64,000 bases of DNA from an uncultured Lachnospiraceae bacterium (GTDB lineage: Bacteria; Bacillota; Clostridia; Lachnospirales; Lachnospiraceae): contig URQQ01000002.1 of NCBI GenBank assembly GCA_900549995.1, positions 1 to 64,000 of the forward strand, read 5' to 3'. Below, in pieces: positions 51,019 through 59,750 of the stretch (position 1 is its first letter; the number at the start of each line of letters is the position of its first letter). A program made the translations under genes and the position numbers. The notes under the pieces are model-generated. The model saw nothing but the letters and a program-made list of their open reading frames with translations. It was not told where the DNA came from and did no database searches.

Positions 51019-52426
51019 ATTTTTCTCCTCCGTCTATTCTTATTTCCAACACTCTCTTTGTATGCCCGCTGATCTGGCAGTCTGCTCCCATCCTGAATCC
51101 GATAATCCACAGAATCCGGCTTCCCTGCGCCGCCAGCAGAATCTTATCCCGATCTTCTTTCGGAATCTTTTCATTGATAAAATAAGCTTTCAGCTTCTGC
51201 GTATTCCCCTTTTTATCAATGGTAATATAATCGCCTGGCCTACGTGTGCGTATAGTCAGTCCATTCTTTATTATATCATAGTCAAACCACTTCGTGTAGA
51301 CCTTTTCACACGGGATCTCACAATCCGGCGTATTATTGAAAATACGCCACTCCAGCTGCATTCCATACACCAAACTGCTGCCCTCTTCCTGTGAAAAACA
51401 GATCTCCTGTTCCAAAATCTCCGGGTTTTCCATTTGTTTTTCCGCCCGGATGCGCTCCACACAGACCCCTTCGTAACATCGTGATGCTTTTAAATGATAC
51501 GGAAGATCTGCACTTTTTCCCGGCTGGTTTTCCATCAGCTTTTCCAACATTTCAATGTGGACTGCTTCTATATCCTTCTCCCGGCCGGCTGCCCGTGCCA
51601 GAGTACTTTTCAGAACCATCGGCCTGAGTACTTTTGGAATCCGCGCAAATACATCCTTCCGGATCAGATACGCCCCTTTTTCCGTCTCCTCCACAGCCTC
51701 TTCATAATACCGGTCTGTCTCTGCCTCCATGTAGCCGGCGGTCTCCCGCATCAATTCCATCAGCTGGCTGATATGCTGAACCGTCTTTGCATTCAGGTTC
51801 TGTTCCATATACGGAATCACATGATTCCTCACACGGTTTCTCGCATACTCATCTTCGAAATTGGTCTCATCCGTGCAGTAAGAGATGTCCCTCTCTTTTA
51901 GAAATGCTTCAATCTCATGCCGCTTTACACAGAGAAGCGGGCGGATCATGGGGCCGTTCACCGGCTTCATTCCCCCGGCTCCCTTCAGTCCCGTCCCCCT
52001 TGCAATATGAAGCAGAAATGTCTCTGCATTGTCATTCTGGTGATGTGCAAGCGCGATCTTTGTTCCTTTCTGCTCCCTCATCACCCGGAAGAAGGCCTCT
52101 CTTCTGACATCCCGTCCGGCCTCCTCCATAGATTGTTTCCGGTTTCTGGCAATTAATTCCACATTTTCATGAAAGGTTTTAAGCACGATGCCTTCCTGTC
52201 TGCAGATTTTTTCCACATACCTCTCATCGCGTAGGGCATCTTCTCCCCGGAGGCCATGGTTTACATGCACCCCGATGATTTCAAATCCAATCTTTTTTCT
52301 CAGCTCCAGAAGTACAAAAAGCAGGCATATGGAATCTGCACCTCCCGATATGCCCGCAATCACTTTATCCTTTTTATCCAGCATCTGCCACTTACGGACG
52401 TATGCTTCTATTTTATTCAAAATCAT
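50972..52426 (-). CDS. tilS: tRNA(Ile)-lysidine synthase
   Basis: The 484-residue PP-loop ATPase has IAGISGGADSICLLFVLLEL with SGGADS at ~27-32, HVNHGLRG, AHHQNDNAETFLLHIARGTGLKGAGGM, and MIRPLLCVKRHEIEAFL. The C-terminal domain ends WIIGFRMGADCQISGHTKRVLEIRI. It changes C34 of the CAU-anticodon tRNA-Ile to lysidine, so that it reads AUA. The end extends 47 bases into hpt, and the last 20 residues (GGEKYGRDSKGVNTGRGSK) look like an unconserved extension read through the hpt ribosome binding site. Confidence 0.95.
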   Translation of the reverse strand: MILNKIEAYVRKWQMLDKKDKVIAGISGGADSICLLFVLLELRKKIGFEIIGVHVNHGLRGEDALRDERYVEKICRQEGIVLKTFHENVELIARNRKQSMEEAGRDVRREAFFRVMREQKGTKIALAHHQNDNAETFLLHIARGTGLKGAGGMKPVNGPMIRPLLCVKRHEIEAFLKERDISYCTDETNFEDEYARNRVRNHVIPYMEQNLNAKTVQHISQLMELMRETAGYMEAETDRYYEEAVEETEKGAYLIRKDVFARIPKVLRPMVLKSTLARAAGREKDIEAVHIEMLEKLMENQPGKSADLPYHLKASRCYEGVCVERIRAEKQMENPEILEQEICFSQEEGSSLVYGMQLEWRIFNNTPDCEIPCEKVYTKWFDYDIIKNGLTIRTRRPGDYITIDKKGNTQKLKAYFINEKIPKEDRDKILLAAQGSRILWIIGFRMGADCQISGHTKRVLEIRIDGGEKYGRDSKGVNTGRGSK

Positions 52427-52467
52427 GATAATCCCTCGTACTTAAATCTATTCTATCTTATCTTCTG

Positions 52468-53880
52468 TTATTTTTCAAGACTCCATATTCCAACAGCAAT
52501 GACCGTCATGTCATCCAGCGGCGCCTCCCCGGACCATTCGAGAATCTGTTCCAGGATATGATGCGCCATTTCTTTCGGGTTATTCAGATTCGTTCCGCCG
52601 ATGATCGTCTCCATAATCAGCTCCTGCTCTTCCACCGGCAGTGCATCCAGCACCCCATCTGTCACCATAATCACAAAGTCGCCATCCGAAAGGTGTCTTG
52701 TAACCGTCTCAATCTCCAGATTCTGCAGGACTCCGATCGGCAGACTGGTGGAACTGATCTTCTCTACCTGGTTGTTTTGTTTGATAAACGTCGTCGATGC
52801 CCCAACCTTCATAAACTCGCAGGTACCGTCATAGAGATCGAAGATACTCATATCAATCGTAGAAAACATCACTTCCTCCCGCCCCATCACAAGCGCCGTA
52901 TTCATCATCTGCACCGCGGTCTCCTTGGGAAATCCGGCATTTAAAAGTTCTTCCAGCATCTCTACAACCATCGCACTCTCCCGGAATGCTTTTTCACCGG
53001 AACCCATGCCGTCAGACAGGACTACCCCTTCTTTACCGCCCGGAATTTCCATCATAAGAAAACTGTCACCGGAAATCTTGTCACAGCCCTTGCCAATTTT
53101 GGCTACCCCCTGCAATGTATGAAATCTTGGTCCCTCCACACACACTACCGTACAGTACTCCGGTCCCAGAATCGGCCTCTCTTCCGGCGCCAGTATCATA
53201 TTTCTTCCCGTACAGGAGGACAGAACCTTCGACAGCTCTTTTGTCGTAATACATTCGCCTCTCCTCGTCCTGACTGTCACATGAATTTCATACCTTCCCT
53301 GCGCAGACATAAAAAAGACCGAGGAGAGCAGTTTCAGCCCGATTCTTCTGAACTGGCTTCGTATCTTCTTCTCCAGACGCTCATCTGAGAAAATGCTGGA
53401 CGACAGCTCTCTTGTCGCATGCTGAATCAGCTTTGCAAATGTATCCAGCTGTATGACGCAGCTCTCACGGCTCTGTGCCATCTTGCTGCTCCATACAAGC
53501 GTCTGCTTCGCGGTGTGGAATTCTTCCAGTGTCTCTCTTAAGAATCTGGGTGCCTGTATACATTTTTTCTGCAGACGGCGTTTCGTCTCCACATTCAGCT
53601 CAACCCCATATTTTTCAACCGCAGACAGAATCTCATAAATCATCTGATACGTGGAAATTGCATTTTCTCCGTAACAGAACGTCTTCTGCGGACAATTGTC
53701 ACATACCCGCTCCTTGACCCGCTGGAACAGTTTCTCGATCTCGCCCTTGGTAAATGTCTCCTTTTTCTCCTCCAGCCCTAGAAATGTATGCGATAAATGG
53801 GTAAGTGACTCAGCAAACCTGTCCGCCTGTGTTACATATGGACTTACGGCAAACGCCTGTCCATCCCTGGTATTCTTCAT
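52468..53880 (-). CDS. SpoIIE-like PP2C phosphatase without the membrane domain
   Basis: The 470-residue protein matches the cytoplasmic part of SpoIIE. Residues ~55-75 have a Cys-rich RVCDNCPQKTFCY, an internal regulatory domain follows, and a PP2C phosphatase spans ~255-470 with SDGMGSGEKA (metal Asp), FMKVGASTTFIKQ, and VMVTDGVLDAL with DDMTVI near the end. SpoIIE dephosphorylates SpoIIAA to turn on sigma-F in the forespore, and B. subtilis SpoIIE has ~10 N-terminal membrane helices and ~827 residues. Here the protein starts without them, and the 111-bp gap upstream has no room for a lost part. Its tilS-side position is standard for spoIIE. A terminator hairpin lies 33 bases ahead of its start, so it is likely regulated apart from divIC. 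Confidence 0.85.
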   Translation of the reverse strand: MKNTRDGQAFAVSPYVTQADRFAESLTHLSHTFLGLEEKKETFTKGEIEKLFQRVKERVCDNCPQKTFCYGENAISTYQMIYEILSAVEKYGVELNVETKRRLQKKCIQAPRFLRETLEEFHTAKQTLVWSSKMAQSRESCVIQLDTFAKLIQHATRELSSSIFSDERLEKKIRSQFRRIGLKLLSSVFFMSAQGRYEIHVTVRTRRGECITTKELSKVLSSCTGRNMILAPEERPILGPEYCTVVCVEGPRFHTLQGVAKIGKGCDKISGDSFLMMEIPGGKEGVVLSDGMGSGEKAFRESAMVVEMLEELLNAGFPKETAVQMMNTALVMGREEVMFSTIDMSIFDLYDGTCEFMKVGASTTFIKQNNQVEKISSTSLPIGVLQNLEIETVTRHLSDGDFVIMVTDGVLDALPVEEQELIMETIIGGTNLNNPKEMAHHILEQILEWSGEAPLDDMTVIAVGIWSLEK

Positions 53881-53907
53881 TTTGTTTCCCCCTTTGTTTT
53901 AGAAAAA

Positions 53908-53943
53908 GAAAAAGCTTTAGGAATCACTATCAATCCTAAAGCT
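53908..53943 (-). terminator. Terminator between divIC and the SpoIIE-like gene
   Basis: AGCTTTAGGA/TCCTAAAGCT stem with an 11-base loop, followed by TTTTC on the minus strand. It ends just before the ribosome binding site (AAAGGGGGAAAC) of the SpoIIE-like gene. Confidence 0.8.
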
Positions 53944-53991
53944 ATCTTTCGTATTAGTATTCAGTTTTTTCATTGCACACGAAAAAAACGA

Positions 53992-54330
53992 TTAATTCTG
54001 AGGTTTAAATATGATCTCATTCGGATACGCAAGCCCTAATTTTTCTTTGGCCGTATCTTCTATGTATTCATCTGTCCCAACATACTTTTCCAGATCTTTG
54101 ATCTCTTCGGTACGCTGTTCCTCTTTTGCAATCTCGTTCTTTAATTCCGCTTCCTGCGCTTTATATTGTTTGTTCTTTGCCTGAAGCCCCATCATATTAA
54201 TCATAACTACAGCTGTGAGCACCACCATGATCCCACTGATTATGAGAATACTCCTCTTATGCCGCTGCATTCTTTTCTTCTGGCGCCTGGCACGTTTCAT
54301 TTGTTTTATTTTAACCATTTTCATACTCAC
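53992..54330 (-). CDS. divIC: Septum formation initiator (DivIC/FtsB family)
   Basis: The 112-residue protein has a very basic cytoplasmic N-terminus (MKRARRQKKRMQRHKRS), one membrane segment (ILIISGIMVVLTAVVMINMM) and a coiled coil (AQEAELKNEIAKEEQRTEEIKDLEKYV). The conserved tail DEYIEDTAKEKLGLAYPNEIIF follows. DivIC works with FtsL and DivIB in division and sporulation septation. Start choice among GTG, ATG and ATG within four codons is uncertain. It sits between yabQ and spoIIE as in other Firmicutes. Confidence 0.9.
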   Translation of the reverse strand: MSMKMVKIKQMKRARRQKKRMQRHKRSILIISGIMVVLTAVVMINMMGLQAKNKQYKAQEAELKNEIAKEEQRTEEIKDLEKYVGTDEYIEDTAKEKLGLAYPNEIIFKPQN

Positions 54331-54351
54331 CCGCTTGTTATAACTTATATC

Positions 54352-54705
54352 TTATCTCTTTTTCCCCTTCTTTTCAATAACTTTCTCATCCTTTTTGCGT
54401 AATTTTCGTTCGACTTTCGTATAAAGGTTCTGAAAACTCTTCGAAATCCCTGCAAAAATAAGTATTCCAGACATGACTCCTATGACAAAATACCAGCGGA
54501 TACTGCCGTCACATGTCTCATAAATTTCGTAAAACAGATAACAGCTTGTTCCCAGCCAGAAAAGAAAATCCTCCGCTGTTACTGCAAACATCCCATGCCT
54601 GATAAGTCTTCTCAGAACCCTGAGTGCCTGATAGGAAGCAAGCACAGTGATACCGGACAGAACAGCTTCCAGAAATATCATTAATTCTTTTCCGATCCCA
54701 AGCAT
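54352..54705 (-). CDS. yabQ: Spore cortex biosynthesis protein YabQ
   Basis: The 117-residue protein has four hydrophobic segments, with the YabQ pattern: ELMIFLEAVLSGITVLASYQALRVLRRL at the N-terminus, EDFLFWLGTSCYLFYEIYETCDGSIRWYFVIGVMSGILIF, and a basic tail (KVERKLRKKDEKVIEKKGKKR). YabQ is needed for spore cortex formation in B. subtilis and lies in the outer forespore membrane. It immediately follows yabP with a 7-base gap. Confidence 0.9.
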   Translation of the reverse strand: MLGIGKELMIFLEAVLSGITVLASYQALRVLRRLIRHGMFAVTAEDFLFWLGTSCYLFYEIYETCDGSIRWYFVIGVMSGILIFAGISKSFQNLYTKVERKLRKKDEKVIEKKGKKR

Positions 54706-54712
54706 ATTTCAC

Positions 54713-55003
54713 CTACTTAAATAATTTTGCGAAGAGATTCTCTCCCTGATGGCCGCCTTTTTGTACATCCGAATATACAACGCTGTCAATATTCCCGGAT
54801 AAATCTACCTCTCCTTTTTCAAGACTCAGTCTGTTCACATGGAGGTCTGTACCTTTGACCATCAGCATTCCCTGCTCTGTCTCCAGCAGTATCTCGTTCA
54901 GATCGAAGGACAATACATCCAATACCCCCGTCACCATACTCGTTTTTCGATTATTTATCACCAGCTTATGGCTTTTCGCCACCTGCATCTGCCGCTCTTC
55001 CAC
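54713..55003 (-). CDS. yabP: Sporulation protein YabP
   Basis: The ~96-residue protein has the YabP/YqfC pattern: HKLVINNRKTSMVTGVLDVLSFDLNEILLETEQGMLMVKGTDLHVNRLSLEKGEVDLSGNIDSVVYSD. It forms a small beta-rich sporulation protein that, like YabQ, is made under sigma-E control in relatives. The GTG at 55003 is chosen because GGAAAGGATGGGGG lies ahead of it; a TTG nine codons upstream is less likely. Its usual upstream neighbour yabO is 6.9 kb away here, separated by six inserted genes. Confidence 0.88.
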   Translation of the reverse strand: MEERQMQVAKSHKLVINNRKTSMVTGVLDVLSFDLNEILLETEQGMLMVKGTDLHVNRLSLEKGEVDLSGNIDSVVYSDVQKGGHQGENLFAKLFK

Positions 55004-55140
55004 TCGTCCCCCATCCTTTCCGCAAGCCAAAGCCTTCTCCGTCTCCGGGATAAACTGTCCTTCGGCCTGTTGTTCTTTCTAGATATTTATATGAGAGGCT
55101 GTTTGTGTTTATGACCGCATGTCTTATTCTTTTTCTCCCC

Positions 55141-56019
55141 TTATTCCTTCAGTACTTCAAATAATTCGTGGTAATATTTATCAAAAATACTGTTCCGTCT
55201 CCAGATGAATGTCATATCATGAGCCTGCTCAAACTCTTCCAGCTGAACTTCTCGAAGGCTCCCCCTCAGAAGCTCTTCCTTCACTGCCGCTTCATATAAA
55301 AATGTAATTCCGGCGCCCTCTTCTGCCAGAGATTTGATCGCGTGGATATTGCTGATTTCTACAATTCTGCCAAACTCTTTGACGGACAGATTCCGGCTTT
55401 CCAGATAGCGTTCCAGTATTTCCCTGCTGCCGGAGCCTGGTTCCCGGATAATAAGCCGCTCATCGAAGAGGTCCTCAACCGTTTTTACCTCTCTGGAAAA
55501 TTGATAATTCCTTCCGCACACTGCAATGTATTTTTCCCGTGAATACATGAGTGAATCATACGCGCTCTTATCAAAAAAACCTTCCACCAGCGCGCAGTCG
55601 ATCTCTCCGGCATCCATTTTTTCCAGAAGATTCTCTGTATTGGCAACCGTCATCTTTACCATCGCATCCGGATAGTGCTTAAGATATGCTGCAATGTGCT
55701 TTGGAAGAATAAATTCTCCTGCTGTCCTTGTTGCCCCAAGCGAAAGTTTCTTTTGTTTCTTCTGCAGTTCCTTCAGCTTTTCTCTCAGATAAATATCGTC
55801 ATGTTTCATTGTTGTTGCCGCATTCAAAAGAAACTTCCCCTGCTCTGTCAGCTGCATGCGTTTTCCTTTATATGTAAATAATTTCACCTGATACAGCTCT
55901 TCCAGATAATGAATGTGCTGAGATACCGCCGGCTGTGTGATATTCAGTTCCTCCGCCGCCCTCGTAAAATTCATATATCTGCATGCTGTCAGGAAAGTAT
56001 CAACCCTGAAATCAATCAT
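55141..56019 (-). CDS. LysR-family transcriptional regulator
   Basis: This 292-residue regulator has an N-terminal winged helix-turn-helix (FLTACRYMNFTRAAEELNITQPAVSQHIHYLEE at ~8-41) and a LysR substrate-binding domain (TRTAGEFILPKHIAAYLKHYPDAMVKM...). It is divergent from the YeiH-type transporter gene, a frequent pair in which the LysR protein controls the transporter in response to a small ligand. The 160-bp intergenic region is AT-rich and has AATAAATATTTAT, a possible T-N11-A-type site. The ligand is unknown. Not an expected part of the sporulation operon. Confidence 0.9.
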   Translation of the reverse strand: MIDFRVDTFLTACRYMNFTRAAEELNITQPAVSQHIHYLEELYQVKLFTYKGKRMQLTEQGKFLLNAATTMKHDDIYLREKLKELQKKQKKLSLGATRTAGEFILPKHIAAYLKHYPDAMVKMTVANTENLLEKMDAGEIDCALVEGFFDKSAYDSLMYSREKYIAVCGRNYQFSREVKTVEDLFDERLIIREPGSGSREILERYLESRNLSVKEFGRIVEISNIHAIKSLAEEGAGITFLYEAAVKEELLRGSLREVQLEEFEQAHDMTFIWRRNSIFDKYYHELFEVLKE

Positions 56020-56082
56020 CGTATATTCTCCTCCTTTTTATTTATTATAAGATATTTTTATCAATAAATAAATATTTATAAT

Positions 56083-56111
56083 TTCATTTTATTATATTTC
56101 AATGCTATAAT
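56083..56111 (+). promoter_or_regulatory. Promoter of the YeiH-type transporter gene
   Basis: A weak -35 (TTCATT), a 17-base spacer and a consensus -10 TATAAT lie 69 bases before the start. The weak -35 fits activation by the divergent LysR-type protein. Confidence 0.5.
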
Positions 56112-56179
56112 TTTCCAGAAAGATGAGAAACCTATAAACAAAAGGAAGGCACTGCTGCCTTCAAGGAAGAGAGGGATTT

Positions 56180-57196
56180 ATGAACTTTATAAAATTAAAC
56201 TGGAAGGGCATTCTTTTATGCCTCGCAATCGCGCTGCCTGCCTGGTATCTTGGAAAACTGGTTCCGGTTGTCGGCGGACCTGTTTTTGCGATTCTCGCAG
56301 GAATGATCATTACATTATTCATGAAAAATAAGGACAGTGTAAAGTCCGGTATCACATTTACTTCGAAAAAAATACTGCAGTATGCGGTAATTCTTCTTGG
56401 ATTTGGCATGAACCTGACAGATATTCTCATGCGCGGGAAACAGTCACTTCCTATTATAATCTCCACAATCACTACTTCTCTGGTCATTTCTTTTGTCCTG
56501 TGCAAAGCAATGAAAATACCAGGTAAAATCTCCACCCTGGTAGGTGTTGGTTCCTCCATCTGCGGAGGATCTGCAATCGCCGCCACCGCCCCGGTCATTG
56601 AGGCAGATGACGAGGAAGTTGCACAGGCGATTTCAGTTATTTTCCTGTTCAATGTCATTGCAGCCCTGATTTTTCCGGCACTCGGTGCCGCTCTCGGTCT
56701 GTCCAATGAAGGATTTGGCCTGTTCGCAGGAACAGCGATCAACGATACTTCTTCTGTGACAGCTGCCGCATCGGCATGGGACGGAATTCACGGAAGCAAC
56801 ACACTCGATACCGCCACCATTGTCAAGCTGACCCGTACACTTGCCATCATTCCAATCACACTGGTACTTGCATTCATCCGTACAATCCGGGAAGAAAAAG
56901 ACGCAGAAGCTTCCCATTCAAAAGTCAGCCTGAAGCAGATCTTTCCATTCTTCATCCTGTTCTTTGTCCTTGCTTCTGTTATCACTACTGTGTTCAACCT
57001 TCCTCCGGTTGTCACAGATCCTCTGAAGACTTTGAGCAAGTTCTTCATTGTAATGGCAATGGGTGCCATCGGACTGAATACGAACATCGTAACGCTTGTA
57101 AAATCCGGCGGGAAACCAATCTTCATGGGGCTGTGCTGCTGGATCGGTATCGCATGTGTAAGTCTTACCATGCAGCATTTTCTTCACATCTGGTAG
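56180..57196 (+). CDS. YeiH/UPF0324-family putative sulfate exporter
   Basis: The 338-residue protein has about ten membrane segments and the UPF0324 landmarks: LGKLVPVVGGPVFAILAGMII near the start, YAVILLGFGMNLTDI, GVGSSICGGSAIAATAPVIEADDEEVA, FAGTAINDTSSVTAA, and MAMGAIGLNTN at the end. It belongs to the YeiH family, linked in some bacteria to sulfate or sulfonate export, but this role is weakly proven. GAAGAGAGGG precedes the ATG. It ends at a large palindromic hairpin. Confidence 0.88.
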   Translation: MNFIKLNWKGILLCLAIALPAWYLGKLVPVVGGPVFAILAGMIITLFMKNKDSVKSGITFTSKKILQYAVILLGFGMNLTDILMRGKQSLPIIISTITTSLVISFVLCKAMKIPGKISTLVGVGSSICGGSAIAATAPVIEADDEEVAQAISVIFLFNVIAALIFPALGAALGLSNEGFGLFAGTAINDTSSVTAAASAWDGIHGSNTLDTATIVKLTRTLAIIPITLVLAFIRTIREEKDAEASHSKVSLKQIFPFFILFFVLASVITTVFNLPPVVTDPLKTLSKFFIVMAMGAIGLNTNIVTLVKSGGKPIFMGLCCWIGIACVSLTMQHFLHIW

Positions 57197-57199
57197 TCA

Positions 57200-57257
57200 G
57201 ATGATATCCACAACGCAAAGGAGTACCGCGCATGCGGTACTCCTTTGTGTGTATCAT
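57200..57257. terminator. Long palindromic terminator between converging genes
   Basis: A perfect 13-bp stem AAAGGAGTACCGC/GCGGTACTCCTTT with GCAT loop is nested inside a longer outer stem (GATGATA.../TATCATC). It separates the YeiH-type gene from the converging peptidase gene and probably serves both directions. Confidence 0.75.
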
Positions 57258-57258
57258 C

Positions 57259-58344
57259 TTAATCATTCCCTACAATCTGTAAATCTTTCGGATATTTCGT
57301 CAGTACTTCACATCCATCCTCTGTCACGATCACAAGATCTTCAATTCTGACACCGACATCATCCTTTAAGTAAATTCCCGGCTCAATTGAGAAACACATG
57401 CCTGGCTGTGCAATCAGGTCACAGGATGGGCTGGCTTCCGGCGGCTCATGAACTGTCATACCAACACCGTGGCCTGTACGGGTAAGAAATTTATCCCCAT
57501 AGCCTGCATCTGAGATCACCTTACGTGCGACAGCGTCAATATCGCTCATCTTCACGCCAGGTTTTACAAAGTCTATTGCTGCCTGCTGCGCTTCTTTTAC
57601 AATCTCATAGACTTTTCTGTGCTCTTCTGTCACGCTCTTATAGAATACTGTGCGGGTCATATCGCACCAGTAGTTATTGATCGGTGCCCAGAGATCGAAC
57701 AGAACAGCGTCTCCTTCTTTTAACTTCTCACCTGCAACCGCGCCGTGATGAGGCTCTGCCGCATTCTTTCCATAGCATACATACTGAAGCTGGATATCTC
57801 TGGCTGCACCGTGTGCCTCAAAGAATTCTTCGATCATATCTGAAAGCTGCTTTTCATCCAGGCTCGGATCGATATGTTTGATACCGAACTCTACAGCCAT
57901 ATCATTCACCCTTGATGCCTGGCGCAGAAGTTCTTTCTCTTCCTCATCCTTCTGGCTCTTGCACTGATCCACACACTCGGATCCCAATGCCGGAATCAAA
58001 TCATCCCGTTCCTGCAGAAGAGAGATCGTGTGTTTTGAAGGCCAGTTTTTATCAAATCCAACCTTTCCAGGTACCAATTCTGCCGCAATCAATGCATACG
58101 GATTTTCTCCGTCTGCGTAATAATGCATTGTCATTCCGTCGATCGGTTCAAAGCAGAACAGATTATTCATAAATGCATGTACGTCTCCGTTATCTTTAAT
58201 CAGAATTGCTCCGCAGCGTTCCATCGGATTTACAATTCTGCCTGTCAGATAGAAAATAGACGGGTCATCAGTCACAAGAATCTGACTGAATCCAAATTTT
58301 TTCATGTTCTCTACAACACGTTCAAATCTCTGTTTGTTCATCAT
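57259..58344 (-). CDS. M24-family aminopeptidase/prolidase
   Basis: The 361-residue 'pita-bread' peptidase has an N-terminal creatinase-like domain (~1-120) and a catalytic domain. Metal ligands are Asp in LFDLWAPINNYWCDMTRT (two Asp), His in RTGHGVGMTVHEPPEA, Glu in MCFSIEPGIY and Glu in GVRIEDLVIV. This is the Xaa-Pro aminopeptidase/dipeptidase group that cleaves peptides with proline. No signal peptide, so it is cytoplasmic. It forms one transcript unit with the MFS and amidohydrolase genes upstream (41-base gap to MFS). Confidence 0.88.
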   Translation of the reverse strand: MMNKQRFERVVENMKKFGFSQILVTDDPSIFYLTGRIVNPMERCGAILIKDNGDVHAFMNNLFCFEPIDGMTMHYYADGENPYALIAAELVPGKVGFDKNWPSKHTISLLQERDDLIPALGSECVDQCKSQKDEEEKELLRQASRVNDMAVEFGIKHIDPSLDEKQLSDMIEEFFEAHGAARDIQLQYVCYGKNAAEPHHGAVAGEKLKEGDAVLFDLWAPINNYWCDMTRTVFYKSVTEEHRKVYEIVKEAQQAAIDFVKPGVKMSDIDAVARKVISDAGYGDKFLTRTGHGVGMTVHEPPEASPSCDLIAQPGMCFSIEPGIYLKDDVGVRIEDLVIVTEDGCEVLTKYPKDLQIVGND

Positions 58345-58386
58345 AACTTTATCTCCTTTTCTGATTATGATAAATTAATAATGCTC

Positions 58387-59673
58387 CTATTCTGCCTTTG
58401 CTTCCCGTAATTTGGCCAGCTCTGCACGGCGGTCTTTTGTAAAATGCCGAAAGCCCATACATGCGATAAATCCAATCCCAATCAGAACAAGGAAGCCTGT
58501 AAACATATACTGGTATCCTTTGATTCCTTCAAATGTGGACAGACACCAGCCATTAAACAGCGGCATAATACTTTCTGCACCATATCCTAACGGGGTGATG
58601 ATAAATGTAGCAGCACCCATAGTCTCCACCGGATATTGTCCTTCTTCCATAATAGCATAATGCAGTGCCTGAGCGGAATACATAAACATACACAGAATTG
58701 CAATACTGAGAACAAGCATCCACATAAACTTCATGGACTTTGGTGTAATCAGAAGGCCTGCAACACCAACTGCCATAAGCACAAGGTCTGCCAGCATCAT
58801 TGCGGAGAGCCCCTTCCGGTCGGCAATCTGCCCGCCGATCCAGCATCCGGCGAACCGGAAACCATTCGCGGCGTATCCCATAATTCCTGCCAGCGCCGCT
58901 GACATTCCGAACGCTGCCGTACAATACGGTACAACATATGTATAACTGATGATAACTCCGTATGTAGTGAACATTATGATTACAAGCATCCACGTGGTCG
59001 GCATCTTGAGTGCCTTCAAAACTTCTTTGGCAAAATTGGAATCTTTCTCTTTTGCTTCTTTTGAGAAGTCCGGGAGCCTGTGTCTCAGCGCAAAGTAACA
59101 GATTACGCCGACTACAATCGCTTCCACATCATAGAAGATAATCAGCCCTGTCATGCCCTGTGTATCTCCTACAACTCGGCATGCCGCTGTAAATGCAGCC
59201 ATGATCAGCAGCCCTGATGCGAAGTTTAAAATACCACGCCCCATATCAAACAGCGCATATCCTCTGGCCTGTTCTTCTGACCTGCTCAGTGTACGAAGAA
59301 CTTTCATCAGCGGATTCCAGAAGGTCAAGATTGTGGTGATCCCCCAGACAGCATAAATCGCAACATGAATAGGAAATGCCGGTTTGGTAAGAAGGATCAG
59401 TCCTGACGCTCCGGTCACAATCAGAGATCCCGGAACTACAATCTTTAATGAAGTTCTGTCAGCTACCCATCCTCCAAGGCAGTAACCTACAATTGCAAGG
59501 GCGCCGTACACACTTCCAAGCATACCCATCTGCAGATCATTGATTCCAAAATATGCTAAATATGCATCGTAATAATAGTATCTGAAGTAAGGCAGCAGAT
59601 AAGCAGTCATACCTGCCAATGCTATTAATAAAATAATCGGTCTGTTCTTTTTATATCCAACATTCTCATTCAT
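58387..59673 (-). CDS. MFS transporter
   Basis: The 428-residue protein has 12 membrane segments and MFS features: the loop 2-3 motif GYCLGGWVADRTSLKIVV and loop 8-9 GCWIGGQIADRKGLSA, and a long central loop (FSKEAKEKDSNFAKEV). It resembles the GlpT/oxalate-formate-antiporter side of the MFS clan, which takes up organic anions. It lies between an M24 peptidase and an amidohydrolase, suggesting import of a substrate for both. Ribosome binding site AGGAGGGAAAAT. Confidence 0.88.
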   Translation of the reverse strand: MNENVGYKKNRPIILLIALAGMTAYLLPYFRYYYYDAYLAYFGINDLQMGMLGSVYGALAIVGYCLGGWVADRTSLKIVVPGSLIVTGASGLILLTKPAFPIHVAIYAVWGITTILTFWNPLMKVLRTLSRSEEQARGYALFDMGRGILNFASGLLIMAAFTAACRVVGDTQGMTGLIIFYDVEAIVVGVICYFALRHRLPDFSKEAKEKDSNFAKEVLKALKMPTTWMLVIIMFTTYGVIISYTYVVPYCTAAFGMSAALAGIMGYAANGFRFAGCWIGGQIADRKGLSAMMLADLVLMAVGVAGLLITPKSMKFMWMLVLSIAILCMFMYSAQALHYAIMEEGQYPVETMGAATFIITPLGYGAESIMPLFNGWCLSTFEGIKGYQYMFTGFLVLIGIGFIACMGFRHFTKDRRAELAKLREAKAE

Positions 59674-59750
59674 ATTTTCCCTCCTATGTGCCTGTTTCCT
59701 TCGTCAAGCAGATACCCAAAATCCGCTTCACCGCTTCTTCATAACTCTGT

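Noticed and set aside
56161..56742. Minus-strand open frame of 193 codons within the YeiH-type gene
   Set aside because: Pro/Arg/Thr-rich shadow of a membrane protein gene. The plus-strand protein is clearly the real one.
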